A DNA stretch of 64,000 bases, taken from NCBI GenBank assembly GCA_013350335.1, contig CM023533.1, positions 27,696,869 through 27,760,868 on the forward strand, read 5' to 3'. Made by a program: the position numbers and the translations under genes. The DNA comes from Chimonanthus salicifolius (lineage: Eukaryota > Streptophyta > Magnoliopsida > Laurales > Calycanthaceae). Below, in pieces: positions 36,895 through 47,693 of this stretch; position 1 is the first letter of the stretch; the number at the start of each line of letters is the position of its first letter. Under the pieces are notes generated by a model. That model was not told the origin of the DNA. It saw only the letters and a list, made by a program, of their open reading frames with translations, and did no database searches.

Positions 36895-38827
36895 AATGGA
36901 CTTTAGTACTGAATTGATCACACATGAGTCACATCTGATCAAATTGGTATATCTAACAATGGATATTAGGATTTGTAGCCATGTTACTAGATAGACAATT
37001 GATTATTATTAGTACTAACTACTAATAATAAGATCTTATCAAGACTCTAAAGTTTCATATTATTGAGGATGACAAGTTATAAGGTGGGTGACTTTGAGCA
37101 CCTTTTTCTCAATAATTCGATTCTAAATAGATTTAAATTAATGATGAATTAAAAAAAAAATTATAACATTTCATGATGTATTGTAATTCCTATATCTTCA
37201 CATGGCCAATGTACTATAAAAATTTGGCCTGTAAATTCCTGCGACACTTTCTTTTTAACATTTAAGTCAAATCATTCAATACAACATATACTCGATGGCT
37301 AACTTGGCAGAAACACTAAATGATTTGTTGTGAACCTGTTCACAACGGGTAATGCTGACGTCTGACTGACGTGAAATCATCTAAGCAGACATATTTTTTT
37401 TCATGATTAAGATATTCAAATTTCTTAGAACGGTAGCAATTCTTCTTTGACGAGAGTTTTGTGTAATTCGACATGAGTTTTATTGTATTGTCTATTTTTT
37501 TCTTCGAATCGACTTTCCGAATCACTGGCCCTTCTACTTCGATATAAATCAGCTCACTGATTGGATCACTGGCCGACTTACTGGAAATTTATCTAAGTGA
37601 GAGTATTTTTTCATAAAGAACAACAAATCGAATCACTAATTGATTCACTGATTGGATCACTGAATTTTTTAAAAATATTTTCGTATGACAGTGGAAAAGA
37701 TCCCGTGTCTCGTTAGACAAAATGTCTGTAGGAAGATCACTACCCTAGAAAAATTCTTATATATTTAAAAATATAATTGAGTCTCTTGCTTTAGAAAATG
37801 GGACATTGTGGGTTCGAGCTTCTATGACCTAACTTTGATGTGCCTTAAGAGTAGTAGAAGGCGGGAGATTGTGAGTTTGAACTCCCATGATATAACTTTG
37901 ATGTGCCTGAAGAGTAGTAGACTTATCCAGAGAGTTTTATTAGAACTGTGTCTGAATTTCCTTTAAATTAATTTTAAAAAAAAAAATTGTAATTGAGCCA
38001 AGCTACAGCAACAGTGATAGTTTTAAATCTCAAAAGCTAAATTTTTTGACCTTTACAAGTGATGGGACGGGGCCATGTAATTTGTATACATGTAAATGCA
38101 TGTGTACATCAGTCATCATACCATTGATTGAGCACAGCTTATTCATTTACTGAGCCTGTGGGCCCAGCAACTCACAAGTTTGATTTGCTTTTCACACCCT
38201 AATTTTTTGGATCGAATGGGCTAGGCTTTATTTTGGTGAAACTCAGCCCATTTATGTGGTGCAACATTTTTAGGTGCAATTCCTTAGAAACACCTGCTAA
38301 ACAACATTGGGTCCTTCCCCTTATTAAATTGTTGGAGGCCATATTGTTGAACTTGTTGGGCCGGGCTTTTTATTTAAGTGATTGCAAGGCCGAGTATGGC
38401 TCATTTAGTTATGGGGTGTGTCTCCTTTAATTATTAGTATCAAACATGGCTTGAGGCGCAAGATATTACAAGTTAGTACAGACTCACTTTGTTCAATAGG
38501 CAATAAGCCCATAGAAAAGTTTTTCAAATCCAATTATGAGTACTAATACAAAAAAATAGAATTAAATGACTTTGATGTTGATAATGATAAATATATGTCT
38601 ATAAGTTCATTCAATAAAACAATAATATAAGAAAAATAATTTGATTAAAATTTGAGTTGAGTTTGTTATTTTGTCTCCAGAGTTTTGAAGTGCATTGACT
38701 CAAATCTACATGGAAAAGTATTCATGAGGAAATTTTCGGTTTCTCCTAGATTGTCTCTTTCGAGATTTCGATTAGTTGGTTCTAACTTTCAAGAGAGCAA
38801 TAGAAGATCAAGAATCAAGTATCCTCT
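36895..38827. other. Intergenic, no gene seen
   Basis: AT-rich. Around 37500-37745 it carries CGAATCACTG/GATCACTGG motifs and GTGTCTCGTTAGACAAAATG, related to the flank of the minisatellites (29680-29730). A SINE-like copy is at 37775-37987. Confidence 0.4.
37775..37987 (+). mobile_element. SINE-like element, copy 3, with internal tandem duplication
   Basis: The B-box-like GTGGGTTCGAGCTTC and the following ~64 bases (TTGATGTGCCTTAAGAGTAG) are duplicated in tandem (second copy GTGAGTTTGAACTCC ... TTGATGTGCCTGAAGAGTAG). The element continues TTTTATTAGAACTGTGTCTG and ends in poly-A. Confidence 0.5.
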
Positions 38828-39052
38828 ATTAATTATCCGATTAATGAATGTGGACATAAGATTCAGTTGAACCACATAAAATTTGTGTCTTTTTGGTACG
38901 GATGCTTGCTTTGTTACTTGATTATTTCCTATCTGCAATTGTTTTTTAAATCGATTTTTGGCAGAACAGCATTTTCCTTTTGTTCATTTCCACAATTAAC
39001 ACGTTTTGGACATTCTGTGGGTTAAGTTTAATTAGTAATTAATTAATTATGG

Positions 39053-39239
39053 AAGATGTCGGTGGTCAACTCTTTGACTTGGGCCGTGTGGTTTGACTTT
39101 GGTCGTTGGATTTGATGAAACTGTAGAAAGGAAACAATACGCGTAACGCCCTATGTATCATCAAAGCAAGCGAACGCATGGATTCTGAAAACCGCAGAAA
39201 CAGAGCTAAAACTCTTCTCCTGTTTATGTCTTATATAAA
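39053..39239 (+). promoter_or_regulatory. Promoter of EF-hand copy 1 with W-box cores
   Basis: TATATAAA at 39232-39239 lies about 90 bases before the ATG. Upstream are AAGATGTCGGTGGTCAA (39053-39069, containing TTGACC on the minus strand) and TTGACT at 39074 and 39093. WRKY factors bind TTGAC(C/T); control by them is inferred from motif clustering. Confidence 0.5.
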
Positions 39240-39330
39240 TTCAAACCCAACTCACTCTCCTCAAACCAAAATTCTCCCTTCTGCCTTAGAATTTTAAACT
39301 ACATTAAGGAGAAAAGTTTGGGCACGAAGA

Positions 39331-39747
39331 ATGAGTGTGGAAGTGTTGGATGGTGCTACAATTCGTGATTTTGTGGAGGATGAGCAGGTCTTCAATGGTT
39401 CTGTCGAGGACCGTTTCGCAAGCCTCGACGTCAATCATGACGGCCTCTTATCCTACGCTGAGATGATGAAAGAGCTGAAGAGTCTGAGGGTCTTGGAGAC
39501 CCATTTCGGCGTCGATGTCGTGGATCGAAGTCCAAATGAGCTAGCATTCATCTATGGATCCCTGTTCCACCAATTCGACCACGACCACAATGGGGCAGTA
39601 GACATCGAAGAGTTCCGGTCGGAGACTAAGCAGATGATGCTTGCTATGGCGAATGGGCTGGGCTTCTTGCCTGTTCAGATGGTGTTGGAAGAAGATAGCT
39701 TCCTTAAGAAAGCGGTCGAAAGAGAGTTGGCTAAGTTCTCTGCATAG
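39331..39747 (+). CDS. Small two-EF-hand calcium-binding protein, copy 1
   Basis: 138 residues, intronless. The 12-residue loops D33-V-N-H-D-G-L-L-S-Y-A-E44 and D83-H-D-H-N-G-A-V-D-I-E-E94 have every canonical ligand position (D/N at 1, 3, 5; G at 6; E at 12), so both should bind Ca2+. Before the first loop lies a helix-forming stretch (VEDRFASL), and after the second a conserved MMLAMANGLGFLPVQMVLEE tail. No signal peptide or membrane segment. ATG chosen because the coding similarity among the three copies starts there. Upstream are TATATAAA (39232) and W-box cores; AATAAA at 39845 may direct polyadenylation. Similar proteins exist in other plants as far as I remember; physiological role unknown, Ca2+ sensing inferred. 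Confidence 0.95.
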   Translation: MSVEVLDGATIRDFVEDEQVFNGSVEDRFASLDVNHDGLLSYAEMMKELKSLRVLETHFGVDVVDRSPNELAFIYGSLFHQFDHDHNGAVDIEEFRSETKQMMLAMANGLGFLPVQMVLEEDSFLKKAVERELAKFSA

Positions 39748-41056
39748 ATTGATTACAATTAGTACCCATTATCTGTTGCAGAATTACTACATTTTTTTAT
39801 GTTTTTGAGTGAGTACATTGCAATTCCTACTTAATTCCATTTGTAATAAAGCTTCAGTGATCTGTGTTTTATTCATTCATTCCTTCTTTCACTGGAAACT
39901 ACATTAAGAGATTGCAAAACAAAAGGTAATTTTAATCAGACATGCACAACCTGACAGGAATAAGAAACAGAGCAAAAGCTTACACTGGAAAAGAAAAGTC
40001 GTTATGTGATCACAATTTACAAGAATGAAATGTGAAGATTCATGGATGAAGATTGCCAAATGACCAACAAATTGTATACAAATGGCAAATTGGTCGATGG
40101 AAAAAAAAAAATGTATATTTGGGTTCAATGCCTTCATCCAGTGTGAAAATTCGATATTTTTAATTTTTGTATCAATTTTTTTATATTTTGAAATGAACAG
40201 ACTTTCATCTATTTCTCGTTGAACGCTCTTATCTTTTGATAAAAAGAGATTTTTTTAGAAGAAGGTTCTTTTATTTTTTTAAGAAAAAGATCTGGTGAAA
40301 AAAAGTTGGAGTCTTGAGTTCGTCTCACTATATTTTAAAGAGCCACTTTCAGTAGAGTTATTTAATGTAATAGGGAAGTTTGCTGCCGTTTATCTGATGT
40401 AAGAGCCGCTGGATTTCTTGGTGTTTCCTACACGTAAATTCAAAAAGTAAAATAAAATAGGAAAGCTTGCACATGCTTTGAAGATTAGTTGGATGCACTA
40501 AGAGACCTGAACACTATGATCACATAAAAAATTAAAATTTTATATAAAACAAGTGGCACAATGCCTCGTCGAATGAAACAAGCGATTCTAGACTAATTAT
40601 TTAATGTCATTCTCATTAGACATCATCTACCACTTATTTATGGTGGTAATTGTGATTATTACTGATTTCTACTTCATTCACTTCATATTTATAAATTGGA
40701 TGATCTTCCATTGTGGAGTATATTATATTCGTTAGATGGTTAATCCATGGATGGCAGAATCAACCAACAAGCTACAACTTTTATTCGAAGCCAGAGCCTA
40801 CCACTAAAGTAAGTTTTCAAGTGGAGCTTTTCCTTTTGAAAAACTAAAAATAAATTAATGCATATGATCTGTGTAAATGAATGAAAAAGAAAAATGCTTT
40901 TTATAATAATAATTTTTAATTATAATAAAAAGACTTTGACTTTTTATTAAAAGAAAACGTTTAAAAGTACATAAAATAATTATGTGCATATACGTATTTG
41001 TGGTTTTCTTTTGTTCCGGAGGTATCCAGGGGTCGCACCCGACTAGTTCTCTAGAG

Positions 41057-41149
41057 TAGGGGTGCAAAATTCGATATCGGCTGATATTTTTCTCTCTCCC
41101 CCCCTTTTTTTTTAAAAAAGGCCAATATCGGCCGATATTTGGACTCCTG
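41057..41149. mobile_element. hAT-like element, ATATCGGCCGATAT family, copy D (93 bp)
   Basis: Left end TAGGGGTGCAAAAT and right end (complemented) CAGGAGTCCAAAT form an inverted repeat. The interior has TATCGGCTGATAT, TATCGGCCGATAT and a T/A run. Flanks CTCTAGAG (41049-41056) and CTCCGGAG (41150-41157) match at 6 of 8. The same place in unit 2 (about 44354-44361) has a single CCTCAAAG and no element. Confidence 0.8.
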
Positions 41150-41854
41150 CTCCGGAGTGTGTGAAAATCTCTCATATCCGCACACACTAGATAAATATTT
41201 GTGGTATTACTGTGCATATTTAAACATGGAGGCACAAAATTAGATAGTGATAGGTCTATTGAAATAAACTTTTTAGTATGCCACTCACAAAAAAAATATT
41301 TTAGTTGAATTACTTAAGTCATTTTTTTAAACTTTTGAAGATTTGATCAATTTTTTTTTTTTAGATTAAACTTTGTAGCTTTAGAGAATAGAACAATGAT
41401 AGAGACACTAGTATTTTTTATAACAAGGAATGCGTGTATACCTTCTCACCACTTGTACAGTCATAAGTAAACAAATTCTTATTATTTTCCTAATTTTTTT
41501 AACCTGTTTTACACTTAAATAAAAACCTATATAATAAAACTTATCACTGTGCATAAATGAGTAGAATAAGGCAGAGGTGGTGAAGGGAAACATGAAAAGA
41601 AGTGATATTCTCTCAGCGGGAAGTAGCACTGGAGAGAGCTTTATTATTTTTGAAATAGTTCTATATTAATAATAAAGGCACCAGACGTGCACTACATAAA
41701 AAAGAAGAAATAAAAAAACTACAGGGAAAAGGAAAAAAAAAAATCATGAAGAACTTAAATTAACATATTTTTTCTAAACACACAAGATTCTGAAGAGAGC
41801 TTTTGAATTTATCTCGTGGATTTATTATCTAATACTGTGGATTAATTAATTAAC

Positions 41855-42152
41855 AAGATGTCGGTAGTCAATCTGGTCAACGTAAACTTACAAATGTTTG
41901 ACTCAGTGACCATGATAAAAAGAGCCCTCCCAGGCTTGAAGCCGTTTGATTTTGAATTTTGAAAACGGGTTTTAGCCGTTGGATTGATGAAACAATAGGC
42001 GGATCTCAGTGCCAAACAGTCCACAGGCTATAGACAGCTAAAGCTTTTCCTTTCCTCCCCTCCCCTCTCTATCCTTGTGCGTATGTGTATATACATATTT
42101 GATATTTCAAACCAAAATCTTCTTGTCTATCTTCAAACTACTTTGATCTTCC
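41855..42152 (+). promoter_or_regulatory. Orphan copy-3-type promoter upstream of EF-hand copy 2
   Basis: The sequence matches 45071-45358, the promoter and leader of copy 3, with few changes: AAGATGTCGGTAGTCAA (41855-41871), GGTCAACGTAAACTT, GTTTGACTCAGTGACC and the pyrimidine-rich TTTCCTTTCCTCCCCTCCC. It stops at GATCTTCC, before any ATG. Its TATA area reads GTATATACATATTTGATATT and so has lost the TATATAAA present in copy 3. Confidence 0.75.
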
Positions 42153-42373
42153 ATTAATTACCTGATTACTGAATGTGGACATAAGATTCAGTTCAATCAC
42201 GTAAAATTTGTGTCTTTTGGTATGAATACTTGCTTCGTAATTTTATTGCTTCCATCACATTGTTTTTTAATCCTATTTTTGGCAGAACAACATTTTCCTT
42301 TTGTTCATTTCCACAATTAACACGTTTTGGACATTCTGTGGGTTAAGTTTAATTAGTAATTAATTAATTATGG

Positions 42374-42538
42374 AAGATGTCGGTGGTCAACTCTTTGACT
42401 TGGGCCGTGTGGTTTGATTTTGGTCGTTGGAAACAATCGGCGTAAGGCCTTATGTATCATCAAAGCAAGCGAACACATGGATTCTGAAAACCGCAGAAAC
42501 AGAGCTAATACTCTTCCCTGTTTATATGTCTATATAAA
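42374..42538 (+). promoter_or_regulatory. Proximal promoter of EF-hand copy 2
   Basis: It is copy-1-like: AAGATGTCGGTGGTCAA at 42374-42390, TTGACT at 42395 and TATATAAA at 42531-42538. The third W-box core of copy 1 has become TTGATT here, and some 20 bases after it are deleted. Confidence 0.5.
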
Positions 42539-42627
42539 TTCAAACTCAACTCACTCTCCTCAAACCAAAATTCTCCCTTCTACCTTAGAATTTAAACTAC
42601 ATTAAGGAGAAAAGTTTTGGCAGGAGA

Positions 42628-43044
42628 ATGAGTGTGGAAGTGTTGGATGGCGCTACAATTCGTGATTTTGTGGAGGATGAACAGGTCTTCAATGGTTCTG
42701 TCGAGGACCGTTTCGCAAGCCTCGACGTCAATCATGACGGCCTCTTATCCTACGCTGAGATGATGAAAGAGCTGAAGAGTCTGAGGGTCTTGGAGACCCA
42801 TTTCGGCGTCGATGTCGTGGATCGAAATCCAAATGAGCTAGTATTCATCTATGGATCCCTCTTCCACCAATTCGACCACGACCACAACGGGTCAGTAGAC
42901 ATCGAAGAGTTCCGGTCGGAGACTAAGCAGATGATGCTTGCTATGGCGAATGGGCTGGGCTTCTTGCCTGTTCAGATGGTGTTGGAAGAAGATAGCTTTC
43001 TTAAGAAAGCGGTTGAAAGAGAGTTGGCCAAGTTCTCTACATAG
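42628..43044 (+). CDS. Small two-EF-hand calcium-binding protein, copy 2
   Basis: 138 residues, differing from copy 1 at four positions (S67N, A72V, A89S and the last residue A to T); both EF-hand loops remain canonical. It was created by the 3.3-kb tandem duplication, so its near upstream sequence is copy-1-like (TATATAAA at 42531) while a copy-3-like promoter lies further upstream (41855-42152). AATAAA follows at 43141. The intact frame and loops argue for a functional, recent duplicate. Confidence 0.95.
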   Translation: MSVEVLDGATIRDFVEDEQVFNGSVEDRFASLDVNHDGLLSYAEMMKELKSLRVLETHFGVDVVDRNPNELVFIYGSLFHQFDHDHNGSVDIEEFRSETKQMMLAMANGLGFLPVQMVLEEDSFLKKAVERELAKFST

Positions 43045-45070
43045 ATTGATTACAATTAGTACCCATTATCTGTTGCAGAATTACTAAATTTTTGAAGTTT
43101 TTGAGTGAGTTCATTGCAATTCCTACTTAATTCCATTTGTAATAAAGCTTCAGCGATCTGTGTTTTATTCATTCATTCCTTCTTTCACTGGAAACAACAT
43201 TAAGAGAGTGCAAAATAAAAGGTAATTCTAATCAGACATGCACAACCTGACAGGAATAAGAAACAGAGCAAAAGCTTACAGTGGAAAAGAAAAGTCGTTT
43301 ATGTGATCACAATTTACAAGAACGAAATGTGAAGATTCATGGATGAAGATTGCCAAATGACCGACAAATTGTATGCAAATGGCAAATTGGTCGATGGAAA
43401 AAAAAAATGTATATTTGGGTTCAATGCCTTCATCCAGTGTGAAAATTCGATATTTTTAATTTTTGTATCAATTTTTTTATATTTTGAAATGAACAGACTT
43501 TCATCTATTTCTCGTTGAACGCTCTTATCTTTTGATAAAAAGAGATTTTTTTAGAAGAAGGTTCTTTTATTTTTTTAAGAAAAAGATCTCGTAAAAAAAC
43601 CCATCTCAAGAAGTTGGAGTCTTGAGTTCGTCTCACTATATTTTAAAGAGCCACTTTCAGTAGAGTTATTTAATGTAATAGGGAAGTTTGCTGCCGTTTA
43701 TCTGATGTAAGAGCCGCTGGATTTCTTGGTGTTTCCTACACGTAAATTCAAAAAATAAAATAAAATAGGAAAGCTTGCACATGCTTTGAAGATTAGTTGG
43801 ATGCACTAAGAGACCTGAACACTATGATCACATAAAAAAATAATTCCATAAAAAATTAAAATTTTATATAAAACAAGTGGCACAATGCCTCGTCGAATGA
43901 AACAAGCGATTCTAGATTAATTATTTAATATGTCATTCTCATTAGACATCATCTACCACTTATTTATGGTGGTAATTGTGATTATTACTGATTTCTACTT
44001 CATTCACTTCATATTTATAAATTGGATGATCTTCCATTGTGGAGTATATTATTCGTTAGATGGTTAATCCATGGATGGTAGAATCAACCAACAAGCTGCA
44101 ATTTTTATTCGAAGCCAGAGCCTACCACTAAAGTAAGTTTTCAAGTGTAGCTTTTCCTTTTGAAAAACTAAAAATAAATTAATGCATATGAATGAAAAAA
44201 AATGCTTTTATAATAATAATTTTTTATTATAATAAAAAGACTTTGACTTTTTATTAAAAGAAAATGTTTAAAAGTACATGAAATAATTATGTGTATATAA
44301 GCATTTGTGGTTTTTTTTTTACAATAGGTTTCCGGACGTCGCACCCTACTGGTCCTCAAAGTGTGTGAAAACCCCTCTATCTAGACACACCAGATAAGTA
44401 CTTGTGGTATTAGTGTGCATATGTAAACATGGAGGCACAAAATATCGAAATAATTATTTTAGTATAACACTCACAAAAAAATTATTTTAGTTGAATTAAT
44501 TAAGTCATATTTTTTAAACTTTTGAAGATTTGATCAATTTTTTTTTAAAGTTTTAACTTTGTAGCTAGCTTTAGAGAATAGAATAATAATAGAGACACTA
44601 GTTTTTTATAACAAGAAATGTGTGTATACCTTCTCAACACTTATACAATCACAAGTATACAAATTCTTATTATTTTCCTAATTCTTTTAACTGGTTTTAC
44701 ACTTAAATAAAAACCTATATAATAAAACTTATCACTGTGCATAAATGCGTTAGAATAACGTAGAGGTGGTGAAAGGAAACATGAAAAGAAGCGACATTCT
44801 CACAGCAGAGAGGGGACACTCGAGAGATTTTTTTTTTCTTTTTTTTAAATGATTTATATATTAATAATAAAGACACCAGAGGTACAATATATAAAGAGAA
44901 GAAACCAGAAAGCTACTGGAAAAAGGAAAAAAAGAAAAACCACGAAGAGCTTAAACAAGATGGACACATTCTTTCTAAGCACGCAAGACGCCAAACACCG
45001 GAGACTGGAGAGAGCTTTTGAACTTACCTCGTGGATTTATTAACAAATACCGTGGATAAGTTAATTAAAC

Positions 45071-45310
45071 AAGATGTCGGTAGTCAATCTGGTCAACGTA
45101 AACTTTCAAATGTTTGACTCAGTGACCATGATAAAAAGAGCCCTCCAAGGCTTGAAGCCGTTTGATTTTGAATTTTGAAAACGGGTTTTAGCCGTTGGAT
45201 TGATGAAACAATAGGCGGATCTCAGTGCTAACAGTCCACAGGCTATAGACACCTAAAGCTTTTCCTTTCCTCCCCTCCCACCTCTATCCTCGTGCGTGTA
45301 TATATATAAA
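45071..45310 (+). promoter_or_regulatory. Promoter of EF-hand copy 3
   Basis: AAGATGTCGGTAGTCAA (45071-45087), GGTCAA (45091), TTGACT (45114) and TATATAAA (45303-45310), about 100 bases before the ATG. It shares the 17-base module with the otherwise diverged copy-1 promoter. Confidence 0.5.
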
Positions 45311-45410
45311 TTTCAAACCAAAATCTTCTTGTCTATCTTCAAACTACTTTGATCTTCCCTTCCGTTTCCAAGTTCAAACCATATTGGGTGGAAGAAGATT
45401 GAGAGGAACA

Positions 45411-45827
45411 ATGAGTGTAGAAGTGTTGGATGGTGCTACAATTCGTGATTTCGTGGAGGATGAGCAGGCCTTCAATGGTTCAGTCGAGGATCGTTTTGCA
45501 AGCCTCGACGTCGACCATGACGGCCTCTTATCCTACGCCGAGATGATGAAAGAGCTGAAGAGTTTAAGGGTCTTGGAGACCCATTTCGGCATCGATGTCG
45601 TAGAGCGAAATCCCAATGAGCTAGCATTCATCTACGGCTCCCTCTTCCACCAATTCGATCACGACCACAATGGGGCAGTGGACATAGAAGAGTTCCGGGC
45701 GGAGACTAAGCAGATGATGCTCGCGATGGCGAACGGGTTGGGCTTCTTGCCTGTTCAGATGGTGTTGGAAGAAGATAGCTTCCTCAAGAAAGCTGTTGAA
45801 AGGGAGTCAGCCAAAGCCTCTTCATAA
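45411..45827 (+). CDS. Small two-EF-hand calcium-binding protein, copy 3
   Basis: 138 residues from the ATG at 45411, where similarity with copies 1 and 2 begins; the frame is open a little further upstream but has no earlier ATG there. Nine substitutions from copy 1, among them V20A, N35D (loop 1, still a ligand), V61I, D65E, S to A before ETKQMM and the tail SAKASS. Loops D33-V-D-H-D-G-L-L-S-Y-A-E44 and D83-H-D-H-N-G-A-V-D-I-E-E94 are canonical. Its promoter (TATATAAA at 45303) and 3' flank differ from those of copies 1 and 2, so this is the older paralogue. Confidence 0.95.
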   Translation: MSVEVLDGATIRDFVEDEQAFNGSVEDRFASLDVDHDGLLSYAEMMKELKSLRVLETHFGIDVVERNPNELAFIYGSLFHQFDHDHNGAVDIEEFRAETKQMMLAMANGLGFLPVQMVLEEDSFLKKAVERESAKASS

Positions 45828-47192
45828 ACTACTACTGCTACAAGTACATTTTCATGAGCCTAATTCAATTCCTATTTAATTCCATGTTTTGTAAGAATGG
45901 AGTTGTTCATGTTATAATCCAGTCCTTAATTTCCATCATCTGGCAATACAAATCACTGATTTACAAAGATTATTTTAGGACACGCAATCAATAAATCATT
46001 TTACAAGTGCCTTCCAACTAACTTAAAAGATGGTCTCATTGGTGTAAAGTATAGTGTCATCAATTGAAAGGTGAAAAGGAATGAGTTTCAAATCAGCACA
46101 TCAGTGCTATTTGGTTTGAAAAAGGTTTCAAATCGCAATAGATCAGGTTGGGTTTTGATTCAGTAGACAACTATATTCTATTAAAAAGTATTCTTTCTTT
46201 TCTCTTATGTAAACAATTTGCCTGAAAATTTACAATTTTATGCAAAGAGGGAGCTTAGACAGTACATGTAAGAGATTAATTTAAAAAAGTAAAACTTGAA
46301 AAGTCGATCCCATACAGAGATGATGATGATGATAGAGACTGACTGGGCTGAAACCGAGAAACTGTCGCAGAAAACCAAGACAAGTTGTGCCATGCCTTGA
46401 TGCTCAATGGAATGTATGAATATGATACTACAGAACTCAAGAGCCCGAGTCAACCACAATAAAAACCCAAAATATATTGACTGGTATCCTCAAAAGGCCA
46501 CTTTCCTGTAGATTTATTCAGTGTGTGTGAGTAGAAAGGCTTACATATACTCTAAAGATTAGACGGGTGTTCTAAGATGCCTGGACACCTTGTGGTCCGA
46601 TGGGGGAGAATTATGGTAGGTTAGTGTTGTTTCGGCTTAGACTCTTAGATGACTATCATTATCCAAAAAATGGAGTTTTTTATATCCCGACTTCTATTCA
46701 TAAAAGTTAAAAAGAAAAATAACAGTAAGCCCCAAAATTTCTCTGGATTGCTTAGAGCAAGGTTTCACAATGGATAATAACATTGATCGTTCATTTAATG
46801 GTTTTTTTAGTTAATTTCAGGCTCCAAACCATCAAGAATTAATATCAAGACTTGCAATTCAAGAACATATAATGGTTTTTTTAGTTAATTTCAGGCTCCA
46901 AACCATCAAGAATTAATATCAAGACTTGCAATTCCAGAACATCTGCTATCTTGGTATGAAATCCGCGGGTCGTGGCAGAGAGTGACATTTGAATACAATG
47001 AACTAGTACTAATGCTAGTGTTAGTTTGCATGTGTCAATTGTGAAAGTTTCTTTGCATGAATAACTTAATTCCTAACTCTCTTTTTTCTCCTGGACTTTT
47101 TCAAAATCATGGCTTCAAATTGTTAAATAGTTGGGCATAGTTCAAAAATCAGCATGAAGCAATGAATAGAGCACTCAGTGTATAATTTATAA
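45828..47192. other. Intergenic, no gene seen
   Basis: 3' flank of EF-hand copy 3. Contains a perfect-looking 74-base tandem duplication (46797-46944) and a TGATGA run near 46318-46332. Short minus-strand open frames here look like chance. Confidence 0.45.
46797..46944. repeat. Near-identical 74-bp tandem duplication
   Basis: The unit beginning AATGGTTTTTTTAGTTAATT occurs at 46797-46870 and 46871-46944. Only one difference was noticed (CAATTCAAG against CAATTCCAG), so the event is recent. Confidence 0.9.
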
Positions 47193-47685
47193 CAATGTTG
47201 TGAAAATGGAATCATATCTTAAATCGCAAATCGTGTATCATAAATTGTAGAATCGTAAGATCCATAAGTGTTTTTCCTCAAAAATATTTAATATATGAAA
47301 ATAACGTAAAATATATTTAAACTGTAATAACATCTAATTTTCTTTTAATATTAAGTAAATTCTATATAATCAGTTCATTGAAGCTTAAATTTCAATGCTC
47401 TAATTTCCAAAAGTATAAGACCAGTATATAATCCAAACATACTGTGAAAAGTCAATAATGAACTAAAAAAAACCTCCAAAAAATTGAAAGGTCTTAAATA
47501 CTCATCAACTCAAGCCTTAAAAACCATTAAAACGAAATGTTCTATGCTTTCACACTCCTAATAACCCCATAATTCTATCATTTATACGAATCATAAGATT
47601 TGTTGATAGAATCGAATCGTTCCTCTTATCATATTATATGAATTGTAAGATACGAATCGTGTATCGTAAGATTTTAACAACCATA
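47193..47685. mobile_element. hAT-like miniature element with GTTGTNAAAAT ends
   Basis: A 493-bp element. Left end CAATGTTGTGAAAATGGAAT, right end (complemented) TATGGTTGTTAAAATC. Subterminal GAATCGTAAGAT and ATCGTGTATC motifs occur at both sides in opposite orientation. Flanks ATTTATAA (47185-47192) and CTTTATAG (47686-47693) share TTTATA. No coding capacity. Confidence 0.6.
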
Positions 47686-47693
47686 CTTTATAG

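Larger units (their letters stand above)
38828..42152. repeat. Tandem duplication unit 1 (EF-hand locus)
   Basis: This 3,325-base segment is repeated as unit 2 (42153-45358). It runs from upstream of EF-hand gene 1, through the gene and its 3' flank, into a copy of the promoter and leader otherwise found only before gene 3. Start similarity begins at ATTAATTA (38828 and 42153) and the end is at GATCTTCC (42152 and 45358). Unit 1 alone carries the 93-bp hAT-like insertion. Confidence 0.9.
42153..45358. repeat. Tandem duplication unit 2 (EF-hand locus)
   Basis: The 3,206-base counterpart of unit 1, holding EF-hand gene 2 and ending in the genuine promoter and leader of gene 3. It lacks the 93-bp element and differs otherwise mainly by small indels in A/T runs. 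Confidence 0.9.

Noticed and set aside
37790..37830. tRNA gene from the GGGTTCGAGC B-box-like motif
   Set aside because: No cloverleaf could be folded around it, and the same motif recurs in poly-A-tailed repeats, so it is listed as SINE-like.
45384..45410. Nine extra N-terminal residues for EF-hand copy 3
   Set aside because: That stretch starts at TTG, not ATG, and has no counterpart in copies 1 and 2.
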